Assembly: GCF_051903075.1 (NCBI RefSeq)
Contig: NZ_CP182422.1
Coordinates: 3,472,001 to 3,536,000, forward strand
DNA from: Embleya sp051903075
GTDB taxonomy: Bacteria; Actinomycetota; Actinomycetes; Streptomycetales; Streptomycetaceae
Length of the DNA: 64,000 bases
Reading direction: 5' to 3'
Below the pieces are notes generated by a model. The model ran no database searches, was not told where the DNA came from, and worked only from the letters and a program-made list of their open reading frames with translations. How positions within the stretch are numbered: the stretch's first letter is position 1; each line of letters starts with the position of its first letter. The position numbers and the translations under genes are program-made. Shown here in pieces: positions 43,656 through 52,950 of the stretch.

Positions 43656-44699
43656 GTGCAGGTGCTCACGCTGTTCGCGACCGGGCTCGGCGCGGGGTTC
43701 GCCGCGGGCGGCGCGTCCTGCGCGGCGGTCCAGGGCGGCCTTCTGGTCGGCGCGGTTCGCCCGTGCGGGGCGACCTCGACCACCGGGCCCGCCGATCGCG
43801 CCGGACCCGCCGAATCCGTCGAGGCCGCCCAGGCCGCCGACTGCGCCGCCTCCCCCATGCGCCGCCCGCTCCCCCGCGCGCTGGCCGCCTTCCTGGGCGC
43901 GAAGCTGGTCGCCCACGCCGTCCTGGGCGCACTGCTCGGCCTGCTCGGCGGCGCGATCCAACCGGCGCCGAGCACCCGGGCGGTCCTGATGCTCCTCGCC
44001 GCCGCGCTGATGGTGCTGTTCGGCTTGGCCATGCTCGGCGTGCCCGGCGTGGGTCGGCTGTTGCCGCGCGGCTCGGCCCGCGGCGCCGGGCGCGGCCCGC
44101 TGCTCCTGGGCGCGGCCACGGTGTTCGTCCCGTGCGGGGTGACGCTGGGCGCCGAACTGGTCGCCGTCACCTCGCGGAACGCGCTCGGCGGCGCCGCGAT
44201 CCTGACCGGTTTCGTCCTCGGCACCATCCCGCTGTTCACCGTCCTGGGTCTGCTGGTCGGCGCGTCGGGGCGCGTGCTGCGTGGGCGACTGACCACCGCC
44301 CTGGGCGTGTTGGTGCTCGTGGTGGCCGCGTGGACGGTCGGCTCCGGACTGCGTCTGGCCGGCTGGTGGACCCCGGCGGCCCGCGGCGCGGTCGACCACG
44401 CGGCGGCGAGCACGGGGGCCGACGGCGTACAGCGGGTCACCGTCCGGGTGGCGAACGAGGGTTACCACCCGGCCCGCGCGCTGGCCCGGGCCGGCGTACC
44501 CACCGTCCTGGTGTTGCGCACCGACCACACCACCGGCTGCACCCGGGGCTTCGTGCTGCCCGGGCGCGACCGGCAGCAGGTCCTGCCGGTGACCGGCGAG
44601 ACCACGATCGACCTGGGCGTACCGCGCCCCGGGACGGTCGACTGGACCTGTGCGATGGGCATGTACGGCGGGCGGATCGAGTTCCGCGCCGACCCGTGA
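43656..44699 (+). CDS. UreH/TauE-like membrane protein with C-terminal cupredoxin-like domain
   Basis: 347 aa. Six or so helices, opening with LFATGLGAGFAAGGASCAAVQGG, typical of UreH_2/SafE-like transporters and CcdA/DsbD-type proteins. After the last helix (residue about 235) comes a 110-residue beta domain VQRVTVRVANEGYHPARALA ... TTGCTRGFVLPG ... WTCAMGMYGGRIEF. The Cys...CAMGMY-G pattern is the copper-binding-like cupredoxin domain found appended to such membrane proteins. A role in copper or other metal handling is inferred from this and the CsoR-like site upstream. The GTG has GGAGTGGGGG upstream. Confidence 0.72.
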   Translation: MQVLTLFATGLGAGFAAGGASCAAVQGGLLVGAVRPCGATSTTGPADRAGPAESVEAAQAADCAASPMRRPLPRALAAFLGAKLVAHAVLGALLGLLGGAIQPAPSTRAVLMLLAAALMVLFGLAMLGVPGVGRLLPRGSARGAGRGPLLLGAATVFVPCGVTLGAELVAVTSRNALGGAAILTGFVLGTIPLFTVLGLLVGASGRVLRGRLTTALGVLVLVVAAWTVGSGLRLAGWWTPAARGAVDHAAASTGADGVQRVTVRVANEGYHPARALARAGVPTVLVLRTDHTTGCTRGFVLPGRDRQQVLPVTGETTIDLGVPRPGTVDWTCAMGMYGGRIEFRADP

Positions 44700-44906
44700 C
44701 CGGAGGGTGACGCCGGATCGCTTCCGGGGCCCGACGCCCCGTACGGTGATGTGTCCGCGCTCACGCGCCCCGGACGATCCGATGGATCCCGGCCCGGGTA
44801 CGCGGGGAAGCGGACCGGGGACGCACGCAACCGGGTGACCCCGGCGTGCGTATGTATCGATAGGGAATACAGCCCGGTCCGGCATGTCCATGGGAAGAGG
44901 TGAACT

Positions 44907-46241
44907 GTGCGAACTGTCCGCGGCGCTGCGGTGCTCGTCGTTGTCGCAGTCCTGGCCGCTATCGGTTTCGTGGTTTTCGCAAAGGACGGGAAAGATTCCG
45001 GCAACTCCTCTGCAAAGAACCCTGGCAGCGGAAATCCGAGCGATCCGGGTAAGGAATCGGACAAACCGAGGGGTCCGGTCAAACCGATCGGTGACGGCTC
45101 GACCGCCGACACCGGTCCCCAGCCGAACCAGCCCAAGGTGGAGAAGCTCAAGCCGGGGGAGAAACCGCCGCAGTTCGTCGTGTTCTCGTGGGATGGCGCG
45201 GCCGAGGACGGCAACAAGCTGGTTTCGCAATTCCTGAAGGTGTCCGAGGCGAACAAGGCCCAGATGACGTACTTCCTGAGCGGTATCTACACGCTCCCGA
45301 AGACGAAGAAAGCTATGTATACCGGGCCGAAGCACACCGCGGGTCAGTCGGACATCAACTTCATGTCCGACGAAACCGTGCGCAACACGATCATCCAGAT
45401 GCGCGAGGTCTGGCTCAAGGGCAACGAAGTCGGTACGCACTTCAACGGCCACTTCTGCAACAGCGCCACGAGCGGCAAGAGTTGGAGCCCGGACGACTGG
45501 AAGAACGAAACCGAGCAGGCGGTGAAATTCGTCCAGAACTGGAAGACCAACACCGGCTACGCCGACCTTCCGCCGCTGCCGTTCGACTACGCACCTGGCA
45601 AGGAACTCATCGGTGGCCGCGCGCCGTGCCTGGAGGGCCAGCCGAACCTGATGCGGGCGGCCAAGGAGATGGGCTTCCGCTACGACGCGAGTTCGCCCGG
45701 CGGTCTTCAGATGTGGCCCAAGCGCGGCAAGGAGACCGGGATCTGGGACTTCCCGCTGCAGTCGCTGCCGTGGCCGGGTGACCCGAACAAGTCGCAGCTC
45801 TCCATGGACTACAACATCATGTACGAGCAGGGGCAGCGGCACGGTAAATACGACCCGTCCAAGAAGGACGCGTGGGAGAAAGAGGCCCACGAGTTCTACA
45901 TGAACGGATTCCAGCGCGCCTATACCACCAACCGCGCTCCGCTGTTCATCGGGAATCACTTCGAGGACTGGAACGGCGGCATCTACATGAACGCCGTCCG
46001 GGACACGGTGACCTCGGTCTGCACCAAGGCCGACGTACGCTGCGTGACGTTCCGTCAGCTGACCGACTGGCTCGAGGGGCAGGACCCCGCGGTGATCGCC
46101 AAGCTCCAGGGACTGGGTGTGGGCCAGACCCCGGCGGACTGGAACTCGATCGTCACCGCCGCGCAGGGGCCGAACAAGCCCGCCGCGAACCGGGCGCTGT
46201 CCGTCGAGGAGAACGCGCTGCCGACGCGCCGACAGGACTGA
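44907..46241 (+). CDS. Secreted polysaccharide deacetylase-like protein
   Basis: 444 aa. N-terminal hydrophobic segment AAVLVVVAVLAAIGFVVFA is a signal anchor or signal peptide, then a Gly/Ser/Pro/Lys linker to residue 90. The domain opens VVFSWDGAAEDG, where the NodB motif 1 (usually TFDDG) has one Asp, followed by motif 2 EVGTHFNGHFC (H-x3-H metal ligands). The rest (WDFPLQSLP, FIGNHFEDW) fits an atypical member of the NodB/CE4 superfamily. Substrate unknown; cell-wall or extracellular glycan is likely. The GTG start has AAGAGG 6 nt upstream. Codon usage is less extreme in GC than neighbours at the 5' end. Confidence 0.75.
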   Translation: MRTVRGAAVLVVVAVLAAIGFVVFAKDGKDSGNSSAKNPGSGNPSDPGKESDKPRGPVKPIGDGSTADTGPQPNQPKVEKLKPGEKPPQFVVFSWDGAAEDGNKLVSQFLKVSEANKAQMTYFLSGIYTLPKTKKAMYTGPKHTAGQSDINFMSDETVRNTIIQMREVWLKGNEVGTHFNGHFCNSATSGKSWSPDDWKNETEQAVKFVQNWKTNTGYADLPPLPFDYAPGKELIGGRAPCLEGQPNLMRAAKEMGFRYDASSPGGLQMWPKRGKETGIWDFPLQSLPWPGDPNKSQLSMDYNIMYEQGQRHGKYDPSKKDAWEKEAHEFYMNGFQRAYTTNRAPLFIGNHFEDWNGGIYMNAVRDTVTSVCTKADVRCVTFRQLTDWLEGQDPAVIAKLQGLGVGQTPADWNSIVTAAQGPNKPAANRALSVEENALPTRRQD

Positions 46242-46261
46242 CCGACCGGCGACCCGCCGCG

Positions 46262-46309
46262 ACACGAGGGCCCCGTACCGAGCGCAACCTCGGTGCGGGG
46301 CCCTCGTGT
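46262..46309 (+). terminator. Strong terminator after the deacetylase-like gene
   Basis: ACACGAGGGCCCCG pairs with CGGGGCCCTCGTGT and CCGAG with CTCGG inside, separated by TA/TG bulges, giving a stem of about 19 bp with a 5-nt loop, 20 bp after the stop. Confidence 0.85.
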
Positions 46310-46528
46310 TGCCGCCCGCGGCGGGTCATGATGCCCGCCGTGGCCCGGATCGGTTCGGCGGAATCGAAAATCTTGTCGATACACTGATGGGGACCGGGTC
46401 CGGGTCGGACCGCTCCCGCGTCGTGGGTCTCCCCCGTCGGGAGACATGCCGGGAAGTCTGGTCGGCGCTGTTTTGTCGTTTTCGCAGGGCGGTATACGCC
46501 CGCGAGCCGCAGCCGACCTGGAGGTCCC

Positions 46529-47845
46529 GTGGGTGCCGAGTCCGCACCACGCAACAAGTTCTTTCGGCGTCCGTCCACGCTGGCCGAGCGGAATTTCATC
46601 GCCGACGCGCTGCGCACCGAAACGGTCGGCGGCGCGCTGCTGCTGATCGCGGCGGTGGTCGCGGTGGTCTGGGCGAACACCGGGTGGAGCGACGCCTACC
46701 AGGACCTGCGCGACTTCCGGTTCGGCCCCTCGGCGCTGCACCTCGACCTGTCGCTGAGCACCTGGGCCGCCGACGGACTGCTCGCGATCTTCTTCTTCGT
46801 GGCCGGCATCGAACTCAAGCGCGAGTTGGTGGTCGGCGACCTGCGCAATCCGGCCCAGGCGATCCTGCCGGTGGTCGCCGCCGGATGCGGGATGCTCACC
46901 CCCGCGCTGTTCTACTTCGCGGTCAACGCCGGCGGCGGCTCGCCGGACGGCTGGGCCATCCCCACCGCGACCGACATCGCCTTCGCGCTGGCCGTACTCG
47001 CCGTGATCGGCACCAGCCTGCCGTCCGCGCTGCGCTCGTTCCTGCTCACCCTGGCCGTGGTGGACGACCTGGGCGCGATCCTGATCATCGCGATCTTCTT
47101 CACCGATTCGGTGAACTTCCTGGCCCTGGCCGGGGCGTTCGCGCTGCTCGTGGTCTTCTGGCTGCTCCAGCGCCGGCGGGTGCGCGGCTGGTGGTTCTAC
47201 GTACCGCTCGCGGTGGTGACCTGGGCGCTGATGCACGAGAGCGGGGTGCACGCGACGGTCGCCGGGGTGGCGATGGGCCTGCTGATGCGGGTGGTTCCGG
47301 ACCGGGACGAGCGCACCTCGCCGGCCGAGCACGTCGAGCACCTGGTCCGGCCGGTCTCCGCCGGTCTGGCGGTGCCGATCTTCGCGCTGCTGTCCGCGGG
47401 TGTCGCGGTCTCCGGACCGGTGCTCGGCGACGTGTTCACCCATCGGCCCACGCTCGGCGTCCTGCTCGGCCTGATCGCGGGCAAGGTGGTCGGCATCTTC
47501 GTCGGCACCTGGCTGGTCGCCCGGTTCACCCGGGCCCAACTCAGCGACGACCTGGCCTGGCCCGACGTGTTCGGCATGTCCATGCTGGCCGGCATCGGCT
47601 TCACCGTGTCGCTGCTGATCAGCGAACTCGCCTTCACCGACGACCCGATGCTGACCGAACAGGCGAAGGCCGCGGTCCTGGTCGGCTCGGTGCTGTCCGC
47701 CGCGGCGGCCACGGTCGTACTGCGGATACGGAACAACACCTACGCCCGGCTGTGCGCCGAGGAGAACCGCGACGACGACGGCGACGGTATCCCCGACGTG
47801 TATCAAACGGACGCCGACAGGCTGCGCCGGGACAAGCTCGCGTAG
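46529..47845 (+). CDS. nhaA: Na+/H+ antiporter NhaA
   Basis: 438 aa, about 12 helices. Exchanges H+ for Na+ for pH and sodium homeostasis. Signature residues are present: FFFVAGIELKRE, IPTATDIAFALAVLA (the unwound-helix TATDIAF) and the paired Asp LAVVDDLGAILIIA. The GTG at 46529 has GGAGGT 4 nt upstream. The C-terminus carries an unusual acidic stretch DDDGDGIPDVYQTD, a calcium-loop-like (thrombospondin type 3-like) sequence in a predicted cytoplasmic tail. Confidence 0.95.
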   Translation: MGAESAPRNKFFRRPSTLAERNFIADALRTETVGGALLLIAAVVAVVWANTGWSDAYQDLRDFRFGPSALHLDLSLSTWAADGLLAIFFFVAGIELKRELVVGDLRNPAQAILPVVAAGCGMLTPALFYFAVNAGGGSPDGWAIPTATDIAFALAVLAVIGTSLPSALRSFLLTLAVVDDLGAILIIAIFFTDSVNFLALAGAFALLVVFWLLQRRRVRGWWFYVPLAVVTWALMHESGVHATVAGVAMGLLMRVVPDRDERTSPAEHVEHLVRPVSAGLAVPIFALLSAGVAVSGPVLGDVFTHRPTLGVLLGLIAGKVVGIFVGTWLVARFTRAQLSDDLAWPDVFGMSMLAGIGFTVSLLISELAFTDDPMLTEQAKAAVLVGSVLSAAAATVVLRIRNNTYARLCAEENRDDDGDGIPDVYQTDADRLRRDKLA

Positions 47846-47962
47846 TCCGGATTGCTTCGTTTCCCATCCGAAACACTCGTACGACGTGCCCCGGTGGATA
47901 CGCATCACCGCAGCAGGGCATGATCGGGGTTCGGCTTATCCATACCGGTACGAGGAGTGACC

Positions 47963-48382
47963 ATGGCAGGCACCGACAGGTCCCCGGCCCAGGACGTGCC
48001 CGTCGACGCGCAACGATCCCTCGGCGAGCTGTTCTCGTCCGCCAGCAAGGACATGTCCACCCTGGTCCGCAGCGAGATCGCGCTCGCCAAGAGCGAGGTC
48101 AAGGTCAGCGTGGTCAACGTCGCGAAGGGCGGCGGCGCGTTCGGCGCGGCGGCCTTCGTCGGAGTGTTCGCGTTCGTCTTCCTGAGCTTCGCGGTCGTGT
48201 ACGGAATCCACGCCCTGGGTCTGGGTGTGGCGTGGAGCTTCCTGATCGTCGGCGGCTTCTACCTGCTGCTCGCGGGCGGGCTCGGGTACTACGGGATCGT
48301 GTCGTTCAAGAAGGTGCGGCCGCCGGAGCGCACGATCACCACCACCCAGGACACGATCAACACGCTCAAGAACGTCGGCTGA
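47963..48382 (+). CDS. Holin-like membrane protein (Phage_holin_3_6 / actinobacterial Holin-X family)
   Basis: 139 aa. N-terminal amphipathic helix (LGELFSSASKDMSTLVRSEI ALAKSEVK region), then two membrane helices (GAFGAAAFVGVFAFVFLSFA and WSFLIVGGFYLLLAGGLGYY) and a charged tail. Despite the Pfam name, chromosomal actinobacterial members are not phage lysis proteins; function unknown. The ATG at 47963 has GAGGAG 7 nt upstream; a GTG at 47957 is in frame. Sits 117 bp after nhaA, 76 bp before the hydrolase gene, all on the same strand. Confidence 0.75.
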   Translation: MAGTDRSPAQDVPVDAQRSLGELFSSASKDMSTLVRSEIALAKSEVKVSVVNVAKGGGAFGAAAFVGVFAFVFLSFAVVYGIHALGLGVAWSFLIVGGFYLLLAGGLGYYGIVSFKKVRPPERTITTTQDTINTLKNVG

Positions 48383-48458
48383 CCGCGCGGCGCGCCCGGG
48401 CCGGGGAAAGCGGGCGCGGAAACGGGAGTGCGATCGCGAGTGTGCAACCCTGCTCGGC

Positions 48459-49379
48459 ATGACGGTTCCCGAGAGCACCGTGGTCAACGTGGCCGGGCCC
48501 TGGACGCACCGCGACATCGCCGCCAACGGCGCGCGGTTCCACATCGCCGAGACGGGCGAGGGACCGGTCGTGCTGCTGCTGCACGGATTCCCGCAGTTCT
48601 GGTGGACCTGGCGGCATCAGATGCAGGCGTTGGCCCGGGCCGGCTATCGCGCGGTCGCGATGGACCTGCGCGGCTACGGCGGCAGCGACCGCACCCCGCG
48701 CGGCTACGACCCGATCACCCTGGCCCTGGACGTGACCGGGGTGATCCGCTCGCTCGGCGAGCCGGACGCGATCGTGGTCGGCCACGACCTGGGCGCCTAT
48801 CTGGGGTGGACCGCCGCGGTGTTGCGGCCCAAGGTGGTCCGCCGACTGGTCGCGGTGTCGATGCCGCACCCCCGGCGACTGCGCGGCGCGCTGCTGACGG
48901 ACCGTCATCAGATGGCGGCGAGTTCGCACATCTTCGGCTTCCAGCGGCCGTGGGTGCCCGAGCGGCAACTGATCCGCGACGACGCGGCGATGGTGGGCGA
49001 CATGCTGCGCGCGTGGTCGGCGCCGGGCCGGCCGGTGGACGAGTCGTTCACCCGCTATCGCCAGGCGATGCTGGTGCCGGGCACCGCGCACTGCGCGGCC
49101 GAACACTACCGGTGGCTGATCCGCTCCATCCCGCGCCCGGACGGCATCCAGTACTCGACCCGGATGAAGGCTCCCGTCGAGGTGCCCACGCTGCATCTGC
49201 ACGGCGCCCTCGACCCGGTGATCCTGCCGCGCACCGCGGCCGGTTCCGGGCGCTACGTGGAGGCGCCGTACCGCTGGCGACTGCTGGACGGCGTCGGGCA
49301 CTTCCCGCACGAGGAACAACCCGCGATGTTCACCGAGGAACTGCTGGGCTGGTTGAAGGATCCGGAACCCGAGCGTTGA
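48459..49379 (+). CDS. Alpha/beta hydrolase, epoxide-hydrolase-like
   Basis: 306 aa. LLLHGFPQFWWTWRHQM (oxyanion HGFP), VGHDLGAY with Asp as nucleophile, HGALDPVI for the acid and GVGHFPHEEQP for the His. A nucleophilic Asp marks epoxide hydrolases and haloalkane dehalogenases; WWTWRHQ is typical of the epoxide hydrolase branch. Cap-domain tyrosines are present (RYRQAML, HYRWL). Substrate unknown. The ATG at 48459 lacks an obvious ribosome binding site. Confidence 0.83.
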   Translation: MTVPESTVVNVAGPWTHRDIAANGARFHIAETGEGPVVLLLHGFPQFWWTWRHQMQALARAGYRAVAMDLRGYGGSDRTPRGYDPITLALDVTGVIRSLGEPDAIVVGHDLGAYLGWTAAVLRPKVVRRLVAVSMPHPRRLRGALLTDRHQMAASSHIFGFQRPWVPERQLIRDDAAMVGDMLRAWSAPGRPVDESFTRYRQAMLVPGTAHCAAEHYRWLIRSIPRPDGIQYSTRMKAPVEVPTLHLHGALDPVILPRTAAGSGRYVEAPYRWRLLDGVGHFPHEEQPAMFTEELLGWLKDPEPER

Positions 49380-49807
49380 AGTTCCGACAGCGCTTTCGGG
49401 CCTTCGTTGTGTGATCTCGATGGGCATATCCGACACTTCCGTACAGATCGCCCCGAGTGGGCTCGGGAATCGTTTCCGGCCCGGCGGGCGGCGCGATTAC
49501 GCCGTCGGTGGCCCGGGTAGGCGCCCCCGTATGAGCCGGACGTACAGCGCTCCGAGCATGGCGGCGGGGGCCGGGGACACCCGGTCGGAGACGGCAGAGA
49601 CCCTCATGGTTGAGATCCACACCACCGGTACCCAAGGGTTCGAGCACGAGCGAGGGGCGCCGGCCGGCGCGGTTGCCGACCGGGGGGATCATTTCCCGGG
49701 GCTGATGGGGATATTGCGCCGGCGAGCGCGCTGGTTGACGTTGCGTCTGCGCTTCCCCCGCTGACCGGTCACGAGCCGCCGCGCTCCGGCGGCCCGTCGG
49801 TTCGACG
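49380..49807. other. Intergenic region; one doubtful small frame (49606-49764, plus strand)
   Basis: 428 bp between the hydrolase and marP. A 52-codon plus-strand frame starts ATG 49606 (MVEIHTTGTQGFEHERGAPA) and ends in an Arg/Leu-rich helix (ILRRRARWLTLRLRFPR). A GGAGACGGCAGAG lies 13-25 nt upstream, too far to be convincing. The hairpin GCCGCCG (49775-49781)/CGGCGGC (49787-49793) near the marP stop is a likely terminator for marP. Confidence 0.3.
49775..49793 (-). terminator. Hairpin after marP
   Basis: GCCGCCG-CGCTC-CGGCGGC, a perfect 7-bp stem with a 5-nt loop, 15 bp beyond the marP stop on the minus strand. Confidence 0.5.
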
Positions 49808-50992
49808 TCACATCGCGCAACTCTGGGTGTCCACGGGGCGGTCGGCGACCGCCCCGGCTTCGGCGTCCGCGCGGACCTCCTCGACGGTGAGCGCGTATCC
49901 GGTGGACTCGTCGTCGAGCGACTTGGCGAAGATCACCCCGGCGACCTTGCCGTTCGGCGAGATCAGCGGTCCGCCGGAGTTGCCCTGGCGGACCTTCGCG
50001 TAGAGCGAGTAGACGTCGCGACTGACCGTGCCGCGCTTGTAGATGTCCGGACCGCCGGCCTGGATCCGGGCCCGCACGCGCGCGGCCTCGACGTGGAAGC
50101 CGCCGTTCTCCGGGAAGCCGGCCACGATCGCGTCCGCGCCGCTCTCCACCTTGGGCTCGAACAGCAGTGGGGTGGCCTTGAGTCCGGGCACCTTGAGCAC
50201 GGCAATGTCGCGCTTCCAGTCGTAGAGCACGACCTCCGCCGGGTACTCCCGGCCCTCGCCGCCGATCTGCACGTTCGGCTTGCGCACCCCCCCGACCACG
50301 TGGGCGTTGGTCATCACCCGCTGCGGCGCGTAGACGAAGCCGGAGCCCTCGATCACCTTGCCGCAACTCTTCGCGGTGCCGACGATCTTGACGATCTTGT
50401 CCTGGCTCTCCCGGACCGCGGGCATCGACAACAACTTGGGGTCCGGCGGCGGCACCTGCGGGATGTCCTCGCGCACGAACGGACTGAACACCTGCGGGAA
50501 GCCGTTGCGGTCGAGCAGGTTGCCGAACGAGGAGAACCACGTGTCCGCGCCCCGGGGCAACACCTTCTGCACACCGCCGAGCACCTGGGACGAGCGCACC
50601 TCCCGCGAGACGGTGGGCATCGACGCGCCCGCGACGGAGGAGCCGATCAGCCACACCACGATCAACAGCGCGCACACGCTCACGATCGCGCCGCCCGCCG
50701 CGTCCACCAGGCGCGCCGGTCGCCAGGTGAGTCGGCGGCGCAGCCGGTTGCCGGCCGCGGTGGTCAACGCCTGGAGCGCGGTGGCCAGCACGAGCACGAC
50801 GCAGATCGCCGCGATCGAGGGCCCGAGCCCCGGCTCGAATCGGTTCAGCAGCGAGGGCACCAGCCACATGCCGAACACGCCGCCGCCGATGAAGCCCAGG
50901 AACGAGAGCACGCCGACGATGAAGCCCTGCCGGTATCCGGAGATGGCGAAGGCCACCGCGGCGGCGAGCAGCAACAGGTCCAGGACATTCAC
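49808..50992 (-). CDS. marP: Membrane serine protease MarP-like (CvpA domain plus trypsin-like domain)
   Basis: 394 aa. Four N-terminal helices form a CvpA domain (LLLLAAAVAFAISGYRQGFI, GFIGGGVFGMWLVPSLL). A periplasmic-side chymotrypsin-fold protease follows: His in MTNAHVVGG, Asp in DWKRDIAVLKV, Ser in RQGNSGGPLIS. Two Cys (AKSCGKV and the C-terminal QSCAM) could form the disulphide known to support MarP activity. M. tuberculosis MarP confers acid resistance by processing cell-wall hydrolases. Neighbours NUDIX, nth and crp repeat the mycobacterial order. Confidence 0.9.
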   Translation of the reverse strand: MNVLDLLLLAAAVAFAISGYRQGFIVGVLSFLGFIGGGVFGMWLVPSLLNRFEPGLGPSIAAICVVLVLATALQALTTAAGNRLRRRLTWRPARLVDAAGGAIVSVCALLIVVWLIGSSVAGASMPTVSREVRSSQVLGGVQKVLPRGADTWFSSFGNLLDRNGFPQVFSPFVREDIPQVPPPDPKLLSMPAVRESQDKIVKIVGTAKSCGKVIEGSGFVYAPQRVMTNAHVVGGVRKPNVQIGGEGREYPAEVVLYDWKRDIAVLKVPGLKATPLLFEPKVESGADAIVAGFPENGGFHVEAARVRARIQAGGPDIYKRGTVSRDVYSLYAKVRQGNSGGPLISPNGKVAGVIFAKSLDDESTGYALTVEEVRADAEAGAVADRPVDTQSCAM

Positions 50993-51180
50993 GCGCTCAC
51001 GTTCTCACGTGCGAGCCCGCGCTGTCCGCAGCCGTGCCGGTTCGTCGAACACCGGTGACACAGCCGTACACAGCCCCTGTCGACACCCCGCCGGCGCGCT
51101 GCCCCGCCGGGGCCGGCGGGGCGTCGTATCGATGCCGCCGAGGCCGCGCCGGAATCCGTCGGACAGGGCCTGCGCGCCGA

Positions 51181-51915
51181 TCAGTCCCGGGCCTCGGGTT
51201 CGGAGGCGGTCTCCTCGTAGGGGTCGAAGCCGCGCCGGGCCAGTCGGTCCTCGGCGTCGGACAGGGTGATCTCACGCCGGGGGTCCCACGGCCGCTCCCA
51301 GCCGGTGTGGTGCAGCACTCGGTCGATCAGCCCCGCGGTGAAGCCCCAGACCACCAGGTCCTGCACCTCGAACGCCGGTCCCAGGTGGCCGCCGGGATGC
51401 CGCAGCCGGACCCGGTTGGCCGGGTCGGCGAGTTCGGCGATGGACACCCGCAACACCCGCGCGACCTCCTCCGGCGCGCCCGGGGCCACCTCGCTCTCCC
51501 GATGCCACCAGGCGAGCACGGGCGTGACCACGAAGTTGCTCACCGGGATGTACAGATCGGGCAGTCGGCCGAAGATCCGCACCCCGGCGGGGTCGAGCCC
51601 GACCTCCTCCTGCGCCTCGCGCAGCGCGGTGCCCTCGGGCCCGTCGTCGCCCGGATCCACCGAGCCGCCGGGGAAGGCCGCCTGGCCCGCGTGCGAGCGC
51701 AGCGTCGCGGCACGCTGGAGCAGCAGCAGATCGGGTCCCTCGGGGCCCTCGCCGAACAGGATCAGTACGGCGGAGCGCCGGCCGCCCTCGGCGGGCGGCA
51801 GGAAGCGGCTGAGCTGTTCGGGGCTGACCGACCGGGCGGTGCGCGCCACCGGGCGCAGCCACTCCGGCAGGTCGGCCTCGGCCCACGTCTGGATCCCGGT
51901 CCCGGTCTGCGTCAC
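51181..51915 (-). CDS. NUDIX hydrolase, CoA pyrophosphatase-like (NudL)
   Basis: 244 aa. NUDIX box GGSVDPGDDGPEGTALREAQ EEVGL in the standard GX5EX7REUXEEXGU spacing. The preceding LLLQRAATLRSHAGQAAFPG carries the LLTKRSxxLRxHxGQxxFPGG signature of the CoA-specific subfamily (UPF0035), so cleavage of CoA or acyl-CoA to phosphopantetheine and 3',5'-ADP is predicted. The GTG start overlaps the nth stop by 4 nt, showing coupling. Confidence 0.88.
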   Translation of the reverse strand: MTQTGTGIQTWAEADLPEWLRPVARTARSVSPEQLSRFLPPAEGGRRSAVLILFGEGPEGPDLLLLQRAATLRSHAGQAAFPGGSVDPGDDGPEGTALREAQEEVGLDPAGVRIFGRLPDLYIPVSNFVVTPVLAWWHRESEVAPGAPEEVARVLRVSIAELADPANRVRLRHPGGHLGPAFEVQDLVVWGFTAGLIDRVLHHTGWERPWDPRREITLSDAEDRLARRGFDPYEETASEPEARD

Positions 51916-52802
51916 CCGGCGTCCCCCTCGTCTTGCGGTGCTTTCGGTGCGTCCTGCGTCGGCTCGGCCTGCTCGGTCGGTTGGGCCAGCACCGGTTTAG
52001 CCGGCGGCTTGAGCCGTTGGCCGGGTTGTCCGGCCATCTCGTACTTGAGCAGGGCCCGGGCCTTGATCGGGTCCGTCTCGCCCTCGCCGTAGGCCGGACA
52101 CAGCGGCGCGATCGCGCACGCCCCGCAGGCGGGCCGGCGGGCGTGGCACACCCGGCGGCCGTGGAAGATCACCCGGTGCGAGATCAGGGTCAGGTCGCGG
52201 CGCGGGAAGAGCGCGCCGACCTCCTTCTCGATCCGGACCGGATCGTCGTCGGTGGTCCACCCGAAGCGGCGGGCCAGTCGCCCGAAGTGGGTGTCGACGG
52301 TGATCCCGGGGACGTCGAAGACCTCGCCGAGCACCACGTTGGCGGTCTTGCGGCCGACCCCCGGCAGGGTGACGAGGTCGGCGAGCCGCCCCGGCACCTC
52401 GCCGGCGTAGCGGTCCAGGAGCGCCTGGGCCAGGCCCTGTACCGAGCGGGTCTTGGCCCGGAAGAACCCGGTCGGCTGAATGATCGACTCCAACTCCGCG
52501 GGCTCCGCCGCCGCGATCGCGGCGGCGTCGGGGAAGCGGGCGAACAGCGCCGGGGTGACCGTGTTGACCCGGCGGTCGGTGGTCTGCGCGGACAACACCA
52601 CGGCGACCAGCAACTGGAACGCGTCGCCGTAGTCGAGTTCGCAGTGCGCGCCCGGGTATATCTCGCCCAGTTCGCGGTTGATCCGGCGCGCACGGCGCAC
52701 CAGAGCCAGGCGGGACTCGCCCTTCCCGGCTTTTGTGGCTTTCACGACCTTCGCGGTGCTCCGCGACCCGCGCGGCGCGGGCTCCGTCACGTTGCTCGAC
52801 AC
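51912..52802 (-). CDS. nth: Endonuclease III
   Basis: 296 aa with the GTG at 52802. DNA glycosylase/AP lyase for oxidised pyrimidines. Helix-hairpin-helix LPGVGRKTANVV with the catalytic Lys, catalytic Asp in TVDTHFGRLARR and the 4Fe-4S loop CHARRPACGACAIAPLC (C-x6-C-x2-C-x5-C) are all intact. About 70 residues are added at the C-terminus (Pro/Gln/Ala-rich, no function assigned). Start choice is uncertain: GTGs at 52853, 52802 and 52790 are in frame, none with a strong ribosome binding site. Divergent from crp. Confidence 0.93.
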   Translation of the reverse strand: MSSNVTEPAPRGSRSTAKVVKATKAGKGESRLALVRRARRINRELGEIYPGAHCELDYGDAFQLLVAVVLSAQTTDRRVNTVTPALFARFPDAAAIAAAEPAELESIIQPTGFFRAKTRSVQGLAQALLDRYAGEVPGRLADLVTLPGVGRKTANVVLGEVFDVPGITVDTHFGRLARRFGWTTDDDPVRIEKEVGALFPRRDLTLISHRVIFHGRRVCHARRPACGACAIAPLCPAYGEGETDPIKARALLKYEMAGQPGQRLKPPAKPVLAQPTEQAEPTQDAPKAPQDEGDAG

Positions 52803-52950
52803 CCGGCCAGAGTACGCAGATGTGCGGGCACTACGGTCGAGCAGTCCGCACACGCTCGATCACAGGAGCGACATGTCCGGTTACTGTGGATCCGCCCGTT
52901 CGTGATCCAGGCCACCCCGCGTGATGATTGCGGGTACCGGTGCGTCAGAC

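Noticed and set aside
44700..44906. Promoter elements for the deacetylase-like gene
   Set aside because: An AT-richer patch near 44850-44875 exists, but no -35/-10 pair or ECF-type motif was convincing.
47963..48382. Prophage remnant because of the holin-like protein
   Set aside because: No lysin, tail, portal or integrase genes nearby; chromosomal holin-like proteins of this family are common in actinomycetes.
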